64,000 bases of DNA from Lepidodermella squamata (taxonomy: Eukaryota; Gastrotricha). The position numbers and the translations under genes are program-made. The notes beneath the pieces are model-generated. The model worked only from the letters and a program-made list of their open reading frames with translations. It did no database searches and had not been told where the DNA came from. Every line of letters starts with the position of its first letter. Position 1 is the stretch's first letter. The DNA is taken from NCBI GenBank assembly GCA_047495785.1, contig JBLDXI010000002.1, positions 2,294,001 to 2,358,000 of the forward strand, given 5' to 3'. This document shows, piece after piece, positions 22,966-37,113 of this stretch.

Positions 22966-25900
22966 TTCTCGTTAACACGACCAACTCATTTTTCAAAGTT
23001 TTAAATTTCTAGACATATACAGAAAAATTATACGTAAATAAACAGGACGTTGAGGTGAATGGGAGAGAGGCCGGAGTTGCGGATAGCGTGAATTGGTTAA
23101 ATATTAATGCGAAACAACAATAATTCAGCGGCCGAGTTGCGGAATGACACCCGCTGTAGTAAAAATCTCGCCGTATATAAAATAATTCGTGCTAATAAAA
23201 GCAACAACGCATAAAATATGCGCGCGGCGAAAATCAGCGCGACATTTTATTTACTCACTGATTATATACGGGGGTCGCCCGCAATCGATGCAAACGGAAT
23301 TAGGTAGGGGCCGGTCTATTTATAAAGCTATGATCGATGCGCGCGCGCCAAAGACGTGTGTTTTTCTCCACGCTATTCGCTACATTTGCAGATCAAGAGC
23401 CACTTGTTGTTTGCCGCTCGGCTTCTCTTGCATCCCCATTTCTTTTGTACTCGCACGATAAACGATGGAGTGGTGGTGGCGATGGTGGCGAAAAACCAAC
23501 CGATCTACAATAAAACAATAGGCGGCTCTATCGCGATCAAGTGGCACTTATTGCCGCGCGCGACTAAATGGGTTGACAATAATAATATTATTAGTAATAG
23601 CCGCTCATCGCTCAATTCGCAAATCCGCCTTAAGCCACCGCGAGCGGATTAAAAATGATCGGTAATGAACACGCGTACGAATCCAGGTACTGCCCTTGAA
23701 TTGGGTACCTGGACAATGGCTGATCGAAGCCGGGTACATTAAGTATTATATTTAGCAAAACGGCGAAAATTATTAGGGAGGATCATAAAAAACAGGATGC
23801 ATTAGTCGATTGATCTTCCTATGATTTTCGATATAATGGATGATTAAAAAGTTGGCGGAAGGCGAGCGACAAAATGCACCGTCAATAAACAAAACGGCAC
23901 TCTATCATTAGGCTCTGGTGGGCAGGGTATAGAGAGAGAGGTGAAAGTGAGCGTGCGCTCTCTCGTGGCGCTTGTAGTAGTAATAATAATAATAATAGTA
24001 AAAACATCGTCATCCCTGTCATCTTGTTTGTTTTATGAGCGTGCTATAAACTCGTGTGTGACTGCGACGAAGATGGCGTTTACCTGGCGCGAGAAAAGGC
24101 GGCGGCGCCTTAAAAAAAAAACGCATGCACAGCCCGGTGCGAGCGAGCGAAATGGTTGCTACATGTGGGCATTTTCGAACACAGGCGCCCAAAAACAAAC
24201 TCTGTTTTTGTTTGTTTGTTGCCGCCGCCGCCGGCTGCAGCAGCAACCATAGCCGTTGCTGGTCTCGCTGGAGCCGGAATCTATCAAAAATGCGATACGA
24301 TTGCGCGTGAAAACGAGTGCGTCGTCGATATTTCCTGATTGGCGTCTCGGCTCTGCTATAAGAAGAAAGCGACACTTGATGCCGGGACCGGCCGCAAAAT
24401 GGCGCCGCCGCGGTTGTGTATATTGATTTGTTTACGTGGCGGAAAGAGGCGCGCATTTTTAAAGTCGAAAAATGATCGCCAAGAAGACATCAGCCAGCAA
24501 ATTGCGAAAACAATAATAATAGCAGCAATGATTTTGCTGCGTTAGATCGAGAGGCGTCGCGCTTGTATCTTGGCGCGATAACACGATATTTACGCGGCTG
24601 TGATGCTGCGTCAAGCTGATTATTTTATAACAGCGACAAGTCGAAAAACAACAACTAGCAAATTTATATCGCCGGCGGCGCGCGATTGTTGCAAAAATGC
24701 GCGGCCAAAAATGCGAAATCACGCGAAACCAGCGCGTTCGGTTCGTATCGAGAGCTAATCAAATAATCAATTTCTTCTTCTTGTTCTCAAGGTGTGTCTT
24801 ACGTTGCTGTTCGCGTTAGACGCGCGTCAGCTGCTCGTATATCGGCTATGAAATTATACGGGCATCTGCTGCCTTTCTATCAATTGCCAGTGTTGCCAAA
24901 ATAGACTCAGCAATATACTACTACTAGTAATAGTTATTAACAAAACAACAAGTTTTAAGGCGGCGTGTGGGCGCAACCGCGAGCAGGTAAATTAATAATA
25001 CTTATTAAGATGAACGGGACGAAGCAGCTACACGTCTATGATATATCCGATGAAAATGAGAGAGGAAAGGCCTGACAAGAAACAAACATCGGCGCAACAA
25101 ATGGCGATTCGATATCCACCAAAATCACTGTTTACCAAACCTGCTAATTGAAAAATGATGAGCGGTGGCCTGGCGAAAAAGCTTTTACGCGGCCGCGGCG
25201 CCCATTTACGTATGATTTATCGATGCGCGCTTTTCGGGTATTTCTACACAATTCATCTATATATCGTTATATTTTTAAACAAGACGTGCGTGGTTGTATT
25301 GCGGAAAAAATGACGGCGTCGTGGCGCAAAAAGTGGTAAATATTTTCTCGAAGCGAAACGCAAATCAAATCGCCATGGCAGAACGGTAATAATAATAATA
25401 ATAAAAGTAATAATTAATTAGCTTAATGGAAAACGAAATATTAGATGATGGGATGATGATGCTGTAGAAAAAACCTGATGCGGTTTTACGGGCCGTGAGA
25501 GAAAACGCCGGCCACTTGTTCGGCGAAAACAACAAGTTTTGGTCCTCTCGCCAATAGAAATTCAATTTGCCAGAAAAGCAGAGCAGTTGGATGATATTAT
25601 TAAATAATAAGAACAACAAGCAACTATTGATGACCGATTGGGGTTGGTTTAATAGGCTATGGAGCGTTTTGACAGAATAAGTGCGCGGTGTGTTCGGGGC
25701 GTGATTGATCGGCGCGTAAATAACGACACGGTAAACAAGTGGCTCGACCATTGAGCCCGGGCTGCGCGACGCCGCACGGTCGACGGCGCCCGGGCGCATT
25801 CAGGGCTATGTTGTGCCAGCACGCGCTCGCTTTTTCGCGTAAACAGTCCCGCACCTGAAATTTACGGCCGTCTCACGGTTGCAAATCTGTTGTTAGTTGG

Positions 25901-28900
25901 GCGCTATGAGAACTGGCTTAATAGCTTCGTTTATCCCGGTTGTAACAACACAAACACGCAAGTTGTGTTATTTTTAGCCCGCACCAAGTGGCAAGTACAA
26001 CAAAAATAGTGGCAAGGTGCGACGGACGAGGGTGACGCGCTTAATTTGCGAAAACAGCATGAATTTTCAATTAGTAGGGAAGATCATAATGGCGGTTAAA
26101 ATAATGAGAGCGCCGGCAAAAATCTCGAAAAAGTGGAACCGCCGGCGCCCGCGCGGGTGTGTCGCGGGCTTCCGCGGCGCGGCAAACAAACTGCCGGTGG
26201 CTACATTGGCAAGCAATTGACATAGTATCAAAGATGTCGTGATGAATGGGCTTGTCACTTGTCACCAGCGACAACAAAACGGCGAAGACGCGCCCGTATC
26301 AATGAGCGGCCGTCTTCATTGTCTGCAGGCTCGACTTTGTTGTTGCAAGCGGCGACGCTTGAGAGGTCTGCGTTAAAAGATGCGACGGTGATGAAAACAC
26401 GCCGTCAATGGCCGTATAAGTGGATAAAAGGCCAGCTCGGAAACGCCCGGTCGCGACCACTATAATGCAGTAGTAAAGCCCGGCGTGCCTTTTTCTGCGG
26501 TGACTCTGCAACACTGAAGACGATGGATGATAACGATGATGATGATTTTTGCCACTGTGTTTGCCGGTGGTCAACCCGGCTAACGGCCGCGTTGCTCGTT
26601 CCCTCTCTCTCAATTTGTGTAAGCAGAGGGGCGGAAGTCGGCGTTCAAGTGGCCGCAGATGGCACACGCAACAACCAATAGGTGAGCAAATACGCGGTGT
26701 GGAAATTACCCGCCTATTACATTTCACACACTCGCCGCCCGCCCGGCCGCCCCGGTCGTTCGTCGACGTGGCGCCAGATTGGCTCGAATTTTGACGCGCG
26801 GCGAGACTGAAACAAGCGAGCAACAAGTAAAAAATTAGCCAAGATCACCCTGCGGCAGCGGCGCCTGTCGACATCAAAGGCGGCGGCGCCGCGTCTAACA
26901 TAAGGTGCCACATAAATCAACTGGAAATGCGCGCGAAAAATGAACGAAACAAATTGCACGCAAGTACAATAAAATAATAAAAATTCCACCTTAATATGCT
27001 TTAAATTATATAAAAATCTATAAAAAAGAAACAACGTAAAATTTATGGGTCCAATTTGAAAAATATTGAAAATCTAATGAAGATTGATAAGTAGTAGCTT
27101 CAGAGTGTCACAAAAAAAGAGGATAAAGGCAAAGAAAAGCGTATATAGGTGAAAATTTCCCGTAGAGATGATAAGTGGAGAGTCTGTCCAAGTGGCTCAT
27201 TTGTTCACTTTGGCACGCATTAAACCGCAATGGATATGTGCTGCGCGTAATTTTGGCAACAAACGCGTTTGTGTTTGCGCAGGTATTCACGAGCGCACTC
27301 TTTCAACAAAATCCGCGCTCGCGTTGAGTGATGATGATTATTGTATTATTATTGTCCGTAATTGCGATAATATGATACCTTAAGAAGATGATGATGATAC
27401 CCTTGTTCTCTTCATTGCAAGCGAGCACAACAACAATAATGTGCGTTCCATGTTGTAAAATAAACGCGCGAGCGCGCCTTGGAAAAATGTGTGTACAAAC
27501 ACGGGGCAAGAGATCGGGAAAGCAGCCGGCGTATCATTGGGCGAAATCTCATCGCTGCTGAATAATTACGCGCTGGCCGTGATGAGTAATAAAGCGAGAG
27601 CGCGAATCGAACTGCAGCAGCACGTGTGAATAAATATTTAGTCTTTAAAGGGATGAACAAGTTAATAAGAAGGCCGAGGTCACGCTCAGGACCATCTTCT
27701 TCTCCTTTCTACAAGACGTTCAGATATCGTTCCATCTGTTAAAATAAAGCCCGTGTTGATGCTAATGGTTACTCTTGTTGTGCTTAATATGCGTGATGCG
27801 CTCATCGATGACTAAATAACAATAATAATCGCCACCAAAAGACAACAACATCTCTAATGACCATGTATCATCCGTATGATGGGTGATCTTTCGCCCGGAC
27901 GCGCGGGCGCACGGCCTTACGTAAGGGACGCGCGCGCGCAATAATTAACCGCGACACTAGCGCGCCATATGCGCTACGAAAAAGGTCGCCCTACGTCGCA
28001 AATACAGGAATCGATTGCGCAATGATGAGTCGCACGACAACTGATCAAACAAAAATCAAGTGCACGTCATCGGCTGGGGCCAGGAACACCACCGATAACT
28101 AAATTATTTGAGCGGCGCTAAATTTTAGGGCGCATATATTATATCATCTGATGGCTACATGCATATCAAAAATCGCGCACTGACGACAGGACATTATCGC
28201 TCATCATCAGTCAGTCATCGGCCTTATTATCCTAGGACGTGTTTTTTGTTAAATACAGTGCGTCGGAAATTTGCAATAATAAGATTTACTTTTTAAGGGC
28301 GCGCTAAAACTACTACCAGCAGCGGACAAAAGAAGAGCGGTCAAAAAATTCGATTTTTTTTCTTGCGGTCTCGTCTCGCTTTAATGGCTGATGGTGGCTG
28401 CTGGGTTAGCACGATAATAATAATAAAAATCATCACAAAAGCTGGAAACAACAAAATAATAATAAACTCGGCCTTACCGCAAAATAACACTTGCCATCGC
28501 AGTTTTTACTGCCAGTTTTTGCGCTGGCGCCTGAAAGATGACCAATAAAAAGGCGCGAGGCGGCTACTTAATAAAATATTATTATTTATCTTATACATAT
28601 AGGAAGCGGAATAAACACATTACTACGATTGTAGCTATAAAACACAAGCTTTTTCGCTGTTGCGGGATGGCCACTCAGTCTGTTAAAAACAGCAGCGGCG
28701 GCTGCTTAAATCTATAGCCTAGCACCAGCTCGTTAAGCGCTCGCAAAAAGACAAAAAGTCAAGAGGCGGCACATCTCGAGAGTTGACGTTCAACATTACC
28801 ATCATTATTATTGACTCGGGTTTGTTGTGCGCGCATTAACAAAAATAGCGCGTTTTTCACTCGCGCGCATCCTTGGCGCCAGAAAAGGCAGGCAGGCAGG

Positions 28901-31900
28901 CACTAACTAAGCGCTTGTAGTAGTCGTAGTAGCAGGCGGCAGTGAGATTTTTGCGGCGCGATATATCGCATGGCAAAAATAATGGGCTTTTCGGGCAGCA
29001 GCGAGAAAAGCGCGCGAGAAACGTGTTGTAAAAGCGAGCCGAACGCACTTTGTTGTTTATGACACGACGGCGAAGCGAGCCGATGACACGCCGGCGACAC
29101 TTTTTGCGGTGTGTCCAACCGAGCCGAGCGCGCGTGTAACGAACAGCTCGCAAGAACAAACAACGGCGGTGTTACAAAGCGCTTAGCAGCCGCTCGCTGC
29201 TGTGTAGTAAGTAACGTACTACAGCATATATATCGACAGCGTGTCAAAATTTTGCGCATTTTTAGCGCGCTAATTTGTATATTGTTAAAACAAGTGCTAA
29301 AAACTGAGCGCGAATACAATTAAATTTACGCGCGCGCCGGCGTGGAAAAATTCGAGAGTCTGCGATAACAAAACTGCTCATTAATGTTTTCCTACCTCTA
29401 CACCGCACTTCATTATTCTGGTTTCGCTAAAATGTTTTTTCAAGACAGATATGGGATGAGAATAAATATAAGGATTGTCGAAATATATAATATTATATGA
29501 AAAGTTGAGTTAATAAGATTAGTCTGGGTAATAAAAAGAATCCGTTTTTTTTTTTAATTAAATATGCTATACACTCGCGCAAAAGACCCTATAGTTTTAA
29601 TTACCACATCAGATGTTATAGGATACACGTGTCATTTAATGACAGCAACTGGTCAGTCGTATGGCGAGCGAAAAAAACGGGGCCTATCATTATTTCGAAA
29701 TCCGGCATAATCAGGAATTTAGCTAAGGAATGTGAGAGTAACAGGCACGGTGTTGGTAATTTGCAATAATAGCTATAGCGTGAACCCATCCCAAAGTTTA
29801 TGAGAACATAAAAATCGGCTTATTAAGCGCGCTTCAAAGTGGTGGGTAGAAAGATAGTGCGAGGCGATAGCGCAGGCAGCCGCAAAGCCGCTTTCGTGGT
29901 TGAATGGCACAAAGTAATCGAGAGCAGCAGCAGCGACTACTACCAGGTTGTTGTTATTGTCAGTTATAAACAATTACCTTTGATTTTATTCAATTTATGG
30001 CAGAAACGCGCGCGGCGAGTTCATTAAGCGGAGACACAAGTGGCCATTTAGTCGCGAGAGCGAGTGGACTTGAGGTGAACCCAGTGCAGTGAATCAAAAG
30101 GTATTAAGCTAGATCGTTGAGATACTTCTAAGAAGAAGGAAGCTATTTTCTTCGGTGCGACGGTTTCCGCCACCGCCAGCCGTTGTCGTCGGCGGATATG
30201 ATTACTAAAACAATGGCAGCACTGGCGCTTCATTAACACAGGGGCAAGTCTTTCAGCCAGTCGTAAGTATATCAATGAGCGGCGGAAGTGTGCAACGCTG
30301 TCGACAAGCCAAAGTGTTGTTGTTATCGCGTATATACAGATTTTCGGGCCAAAATTTGGCTTAAGACTCGCAATTTACGACAAAAGCCGTCCCCAGACGT
30401 GGCGCGCATGGGCCGGCCGGGTTACAGTCTGGTCTTTGGCCGTCGTCATATAAAAACGATAATTTCTGAAATCAATCCGCATTATCGATGCGTCATGACA
30501 TGATGATAGATGTCATCGAAGATAAAGCTAGCGCTAATGATTGAATATAAATCATGATGATAATAATAGCAGGAAATGCTGGGACTTTAATACTATAAAT
30601 AGGGCTCAAAAATGAAAAGTCGCCGCGGCTATCATCATCATCTGCGGCTAAATCAGCTACGATCCAATTGCAAGACGCTGCGTCCGACGCGTCTCGATAC
30701 TACTGGCCCCACCCGCCAGCTATGGCGATGTGTGGTGTTATTTTCGGCACACAAACGGCCGCTTCTTTCTCGAGTTTCGAAATGCGCATCCGTAAAATTA
30801 ATAGAGTCCTATCGCGCGCGCTTGTAATAGTATTACAAAAAGATGGCGCGGGAAAGAAATTCGACGACGCTGCCATTTGATTTGCGAATAGTGCCACCAA
30901 ACAATTGATTGTTGACACATCCGGGTTCGAATTTACACAAAAGTACGCACGCTTGGTGCAGCAGAAACAATAAATAATAATAGTAGTAATTGTAATCAAA
31001 TTGCTGCCTCAAGCCGGCTAATACCCGGCTAAAAATCACTTGAAATAAAAGTTCAATAGCAACAGCGACGACACAACAAACTCGGTCGCACAAGCGAGTT
31101 AAACCAGTGGCTATAAAGTTAGGTGTAATAAATGTCGCTAAATCGATAGGATTTATATTTCAGCGTGAGAGATTGAACCGGCCGTAGTCTATTAGCAGCT
31201 AAATGCTCCGCTGTAGGTAAACGGGTATTAGTAACGGATCTAAAGAGTTTGTTATTATTGTAGGGTCGAAAATGAACCCGCTGCGCGAAGGTGTCGTAGC
31301 AGGTTCGAGTGCATCGCAAACTGCTGCGAGACGCGACGACACTTGTCATTCCAGTAAGAAAAACGTAACGGATAGCGCTCGCGTGCGATGGATGATGGAT
31401 GAATGCTGTGCCAGTGAAATTGAAACGTTATTACCTAGCTATAACGCAATAACCGATGAGCGCTTGATAAACTCAGGTGCGCTAATAGCCCCGGTCATTT
31501 ACGAGACGCGCATTTTTGCGGCCGCGTGCGCGCATCACTGGGGCGTGTTGCGCCGATATATCCACCAGCCCACATTAATCCGCGGCAGGTAAATGCCGTA
31601 ATATGCGCATTTGCGTGCTGCATCTACAACGCCAACAACGATCGAGCGTTATAGCTATCATATAAATAACAATTTTGAAAATGATGGCCGTTATTATCAT
31701 TGGGAGGTAGGTATAATAAAATCGCGGCGAAAAAAACAGCGCGTGTCTGGCCGAGATTTTGGCACGAGTGACCCAGATTGCTAAATTACATGCTTAGTGT
31801 CGTTTACCGGTCCCAACACAGCCTGTTTTGGCTGTTTGTGCTGTGTCACACGCGGCCGTTTATTCGCGGCACTTGGTCACGAAGCAACTTCAAAACGAGA

Positions 31901-32670
31901 GTTTAATGAGCGTTGCCGGCTGCATACAGGATCGGGTTGCTTATCGGCGGCTGTGACTTCCTTGCGCCAAACACACTTCGCGCAGGCAGTCAACAACAAA
32001 CGGCAGCAACAGCAGGTGGGAAACGCGGCGAAGATGGGATAGGAAAACGCACGTTGCTAAACACGGCTGTTTGTCGGCGGCACAATTTCGTGTCAAAAGC
32101 AAACACTTCTGCTCTTAGGCACCAGTACTAGAGTGAAGACTATAAGAGAGACAACTGCCATCGTTTCCACATCATCACAGGCGAGTAAATAATAACTACT
32201 CTGAAAATTTTAATCACCCGGCTGCTCTGCGATGACCTTTGAAATTGTTACATTACTCACGAGTCTGCTGCTAGTTTCATCGCGGTGTCCTCAAGCGCGC
32301 TCGACAGTTTAAGGACACGGCGAGCAGTTTAGCTAAGGCCGCCGATGCTGATGAGGACGATGATGGCTAATTGAGGGGGCTGCGAACGTGGACTCGCGGC
32401 GCAGACGCGGCGCATCGCCGTCGGCACTGGCCCGCTGCGAAATTATCACGCCCCAGCGAACGGGAGCGGTCATTTTATTCGAGAAATAATTACGGGACTC
32501 ATCCAACGACCTCGTCATGGCTGAATTTTGAATGCGCATTTGCCAAGAATTTATTTTATTCTAAATTCATGGATGTCTTTTCAACCATCTCGAAAATATT
32601 TCACGAAATTTTGAAAAATGAGCCACTCGATTCAACACTAACGATTAACGATTTAATTAAAATTTTTCGT
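22966..32670. other. Gene-free CpG-rich region upstream of the cadherin gene
   Basis: About 9.7 kb with no supported coding region. It is visibly richer in CG and GCGC strings than its neighbours and carries many short AAT and GAT microsatellites (for example about 23978-23997, 25386-25400, 28408-28425). Open frames of up to 175 codons occur on both strands but have no domain, no splice continuation and strongly biased composition. It may be cadherin 5' regulatory DNA or a long 5' intron; this is inference. TTAAGGNGG motifs occur at 23625, 24955 and 26986. Confidence 0.5.
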
Positions 32671-32680
32671 AATAACAAAT
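32671..32680. repeat. Target-site duplication, left (AATAACAAAT)
   Basis: Ten bases identical to 33410-33419, directly abutting the ends of the inverted-repeat element between them. Confidence 0.8.
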
Positions 32681-33409
32681 AATAAAGTGTGACCAATGTT
32701 TTTTTTGCCTCGCATTTCTTTAATAACTCCGTGACCGTGTGGAATATTTTTAAGCGGTTCTCAGCAGTCGATAGACCAGGTCTCCGGTAAACTTTCCTGC
32801 AATTTTCGTTAAAATTGTGAATCGAGCGAAGAAATTGGTAACGAAAATGCTGTTAGAGGTTTTAATTAAAAATTCCCATTTTTGAAAGGCATTTTTGCAT
32901 CCAATATGGCAAGAGCTGATCACCACTCTTTCCAGAGGATTCAAGCTGTTTGAGAGATGGTCCGTGATGGATCTAAGCCACCGATTCCTGAAAAGAAACT
33001 GCACAACTGTCCAAAACTCGCGGCTTCGCCAGGTTGGCACAGATCGCACAAAAAATGCAAAAAGCCATTTCGGATCGCTGTTGGTGGTCAAGAACTTTTC
33101 TGTGGATGCTGAGTTGAATTGGAGATGAGTTAAGGTTAAGGGCCTAATTATTAGCTAAGAAAATGTCCCCATGAAGCTTGTTTACAGGATGATGCCATCC
33201 AACCCAAAACTTAAAAAATGCCATTTTTCAAAAATGGGATTTTTTCATCAAAACCTCTAACAGCAATTTCTTCGCTCGATTCACATTTTAACGAAAATTT
33301 TAGGAAAGTTTACCGAAGACCTGATCTGTTGAAAACCGCTTAAAAATATTCCTCACGGTCACGGAGTTATTAAAGAAATGCGAGGAAAAAAAACATTGGT
33401 CATACTTTA
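32681..33409. mobile_element. Foldback non-autonomous transposon with long terminal inverted repeats
   Basis: About 729 bp. The two arms (roughly 32681-32905 and 33215-33409) are inverted copies of each other at high identity; the ends read AATAAAGTGTGACCAATG and, reverse-complemented, TAAAGTATGACCAATG. The centre is unique and has no transposase. A perfect 10-bp direct repeat flanks it. Long arms with a 9-11 bp target duplication are typical of Mutator-like (MULE) foldback elements, so I place it there tentatively. A diverged one-arm relative lies at 43141. Confidence 0.85.
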
Positions 33410-33419
33410 AATAACAAAT
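33410..33419. repeat. Target-site duplication, right (AATAACAAAT)
   Basis: Partner of 32671-32680. Confidence 0.8.
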
Positions 33420-35368
33420 TACAGAAAATTAATCAAGTGATGAATTTTATCGGTTCTACCGTGGCGTGGGGTTAATTGGCCGGAAATATGGTTTTTTGAA
33501 CATTTTTTGCCTCTGGTAACTTGTTTCTTTTTAAATTTTATACCGTAAAAATCCCTGTTCAGTTCTCGATCGATTGGTAAAAACCCGGTCGACGACCGAT
33601 AAAATCAATCGATTCTGTGGAGCACTCTAAAACTTTACATGGTTTTCGTTTTTACGAATGCCGATCGAAGCCCGGGACAATGTTAGAAAACCTAGTCCTC
33701 GAATCGTTACGCCAGAAGTAGCGGGTCTCGCAACGGCAAACCAATCCACAAACCAGTGCAAACCCGATACAATATTGGAAAGCCTAGCCCGAGAACCGAT
33801 ACTAGCGCGAGCCGGTTTCCGGCTCGGCTTGGCCTTTTCATTCAAATTTAGTCGAACCGGGATGTGGCTGTAACCAGTGACTCTCGCCACTAAGTGGGGA
33901 TTTCGCTTAACAACGCGTGCGATAAATCCGGGTACCCAGACGGAAATATAAGACCAAAATCTCGGCCGTTTCATTTGGTCATCTTATTTGATACCCCCAA
34001 ATAGACGAAACGTTTTCTCCAAACTTTGGCCATAGATTCTCTCGGCCAAATTTTTCAGCTAAACGTGTCGTCAAAATAACCAAATTTTCGACAAAATATT
34101 GATGAGACTTTCAGCAAAACTGCGACCTGGGTTAAAAATGGACCAAAATATGTTGTCCATTAGTCCCTCACCATGTTCGACCGTGTAAGACTGCAATGCT
34201 GTGTTGTACTCAAGTCGCCCTTTTACTATGAGTTCAAGTCAGAAATCATCAAGTACTCACGATTATTTCCAAGTTTTATTCAATTATCAAGTTATACAAG
34301 TTGGGGTGGCGCAACACAGCTTTGAGTTGCATAACAATGGTGTGGAACGAGGGCGTGTCTCATTGCGAATTTTTTCATCCTCATTTATTTTATTTCGATT
34401 TTTACTGTGTTGTTTTTAAGATCTGCGCCTGACTTCGCTCTGCTGATTAGATTTCTGGGCATTTTTACTAGGTAGAACTATTAGGAAATACCGCATCACT
34501 ATTCCTTAGATTCCTTCATCAGGACTATCAATTATCATTTTGAATCAATATCTCGATTTTCTTGGGATAGCCAGCATTTAGGTAAAATTGCAAACTATTA
34601 ATTAATGTTATTTGATACGGCTAAAAATATAAGAGTGAAGTTTGTTGAATGCCAGAACTCCAGATCCAACCAGTCGTTTTTTATGGTTAATGGTTACCTT
34701 ATCAAAGATCCACCGTAAAATTTGGATTTGCGATTCTTCAGCTAAAAAATAGGTCGGCAGTAATAAACCATCCGAATAATCTCATCCAAAGCCTCATAGG
34801 CTTTTGAGCTGATTTTATGAAACATTTTATTACGTAATAAAATTCGAAAAATCACTTTCGTGTCGTCCAATGCGTAAATATCTTGTACCGAATCTGAACC
34901 GGAAAAAAACCTGAATGATGCCGAAGAAAATAACAAATAATGTAACAAATAATTCCGGCGAGGTCACAGAGACAGATTCTGAAGCTTTCAAATGGATAAT
35001 AAAGACTTGAAAAACGGAAATCATCTCTTGCTTATGGCCTTGATTGATTCAAGCCGGGTTGTATTTCATCAGGCAGGAAGCTGCGTAATTCTTGGTTGAT
35101 TATTCAAGCGATTTATGCCAAAACCTTCAGTCTATTGCGGATCGGAACTTCGCTGATTGAATGGCAAATTACTTCAGTCCAAACTGACTTCGGCCAGAAT
35201 CCCTCGGCTAAAAAATCGCAAATCAGTTTCAGTCAAATATTTCGCAGAACTTGAGGTCCAGCGAGTGGAAAAAATAGGCGAAAATATTAGGTGAAACAAT
35301 GGCCGAAACTCGTCAAAATGAGTAGGCAAAAATTTGACGCCAAATTTTCACCTAATCACATGAGACTT
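33420..35368. other. Intergenic DNA with one solo transposon end
   Basis: No gene supported. At 33459-33483 lies a sequence beginning CCGTGGCGTGGGG that matches, in opposite orientation, the terminal sequence at 37755-37780, so it is probably a solo or decayed element end. Otherwise AT-rich and featureless. Confidence 0.5.
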
Positions 35369-36079
35369 ACTGGGTGGTATTCTCGAAGCAGTTTACATTT
35401 AAACCAAGTTTTATAAGACCAAACCAAAAACATTTTCGGTCTGAACAAGACCAAGAGCTTATTCTTGCGTATATAAAACGAGTTCAGTTTCTGATCGGGG
35501 ATTAACTGTAGACCTTATTAGACTAATTAGTTTGCGTAACAATCATGTATTAGCCGAGATTAGACCCTGTCCTCAGTCTTAGCCTTAGATCGTTATTGAG
35601 TTCTCGTTACTTCATCCATGCAAACTGTTGAACTGGTTCGTATTCACTACGCGGGGCTAATCTTGGGTTCTAATATCGTTTTTAGAACTCGGGTTTCAGT
35701 TTTCTCGTTCATGAGAAGCTGAAACCTGATTTTTCTAGAAAATAAACTCCAAATGTGTAGACCTGGTAGGGGGCAGGTCTACAGCTCATGGGTAAATTTG
35801 GACTGAACTGGTGGTTTTAACGGGGGGTTTGAAACAGTTCGGTTTTAAAATTTAAAACTTGGTTTTAAAGAAAGCCATCCATCGCCGGATTAACAGCTGT
35901 TTTAGCCGTTTGTCCCAACTTCTGTGTTTCATAACAATTGAATGTACCAAAAGAACAATCGACAAAATTCGTGGACAATCCTAAAACCAAATGCTAATTT
36001 GATTTGGTCTACATGAAACCACGTCTATATCCGGTTTGGTCTTAACATCAATAATACCGCTTCGAGAATACCACCCACT
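35369..36079. mobile_element. Inverted-repeat element (MITE-like), about 0.7 kb
   Basis: Left end TGGGTGGTATTCTCGAAGC at 35371-35389 is repeated perfectly in inverse orientation at 36059-36077. Complementarity continues weakly inward (ATAAGACCAAACC near 35413 against GGTTTGGTCTTAA near 36032). No coding capacity. I could not settle a target-site duplication, so the class is open. Confidence 0.7.
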
Positions 36080-37113
36080 GTAGGACGCCGAGGCTGCTCA
36101 TTTTTGCTCGAAAATGCCGTGACAAGAATTAATCCGGGATTAGCTGCAGATGTTGCTAAACAAACCTCATTAAAATTCCGCGCGCTCTCCATGGCAACGC
36201 ATTTTTCAAATGCATGAAATAAGGTTTTACGAAGTGAGAAGCATGTAAATGTGACGTGTTTTAGGAGAAATGAATGCAAGTCGTTTTCGTTTTAAACTGC
36301 GCTGAAGATTCATTTTAAACTTTCCACCGCGAGAATAGTTAAATTTCAGCGTACATTTTTTAGATTGAATTCTAAATTATATTCTGGCTAAATATGAATA
36401 ATTCCAATAATAAAAAATAAAATGGGCTATTATTTTCATTAGCCGCTATATTCCAGCCATACATACGCTACAAGCCGCAATATTTCGCAAAGTCAGATTT
36501 AATAACAACGCATTTACGAGAAAGTCGATATTTTATTAAGCAGGCCTATAATTTTAAAGTCGACAACTGAAACACAGCGATCAGTGATTTTTAGTTTTTA
36601 GTCTTTTCCGAATTTCTTAATCCCTGCACGTAGCGATGTCGTAGTAGGTTTATCCCGAAAAATCGGATTGTTCGGTGACCCAACATGCTCTGCAGCTTCG
36701 TCAGAAAGGGACATCTCAACGCCTTAGCGGGTTAGAAACTCGACCCAGTTTTTGCTTTTGACCAGATGAAATGGGCATTGCATCGATAGGAAAGAAGTCC
36801 TAGTCTGTACAAGCTTGTATCGTCGCTGGTTTGAATCTGCGCTTCATGTCGACTCGGAAATATCGGGCTCGTAATCGACCGGTACCAAGCCATTTATTGA
36901 GTCTGCATGTGGCAATATGACGGCTCCAGGGTCTCTAGCCACTGAATAGCCACGGCTCTCCGTCTAACTAAAGACTTGCACTTGTTAACTGCGGCTTATT
37001 GGTGTATATTCCAAGTTTGAAATGATGAAAAGATGAAAAGGATGAAAGGATGCGAAAATCGGGATGAAAACCGGAGTGGTGGAACCAAAACCGGGTCTGG
37101 CCAAAGCCGGGGC
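36080..37113. other. AT-rich intergenic DNA
   Basis: Between two inverted-repeat structures. No gene, RNA or further repeat recognised; the short open frames carry no domain. Confidence 0.5.

Noticed and set aside
23683-23715. Short palindrome CCAGGTA...TACCTGG
   Set aside because: A 7-bp stem with a bulge is too short to support a hairpin RNA or regulatory claim.
26299-26826. 175-codon minus-strand frame in the gene-free region
   Set aside because: No domain, Arg/His/Ser-biased composition typical of CG-rich non-coding DNA, and no supporting splice sites.
28903-29319. 138-codon minus-strand frame
   Set aside because: Same grounds as above; composition-driven, no recognisable feature.
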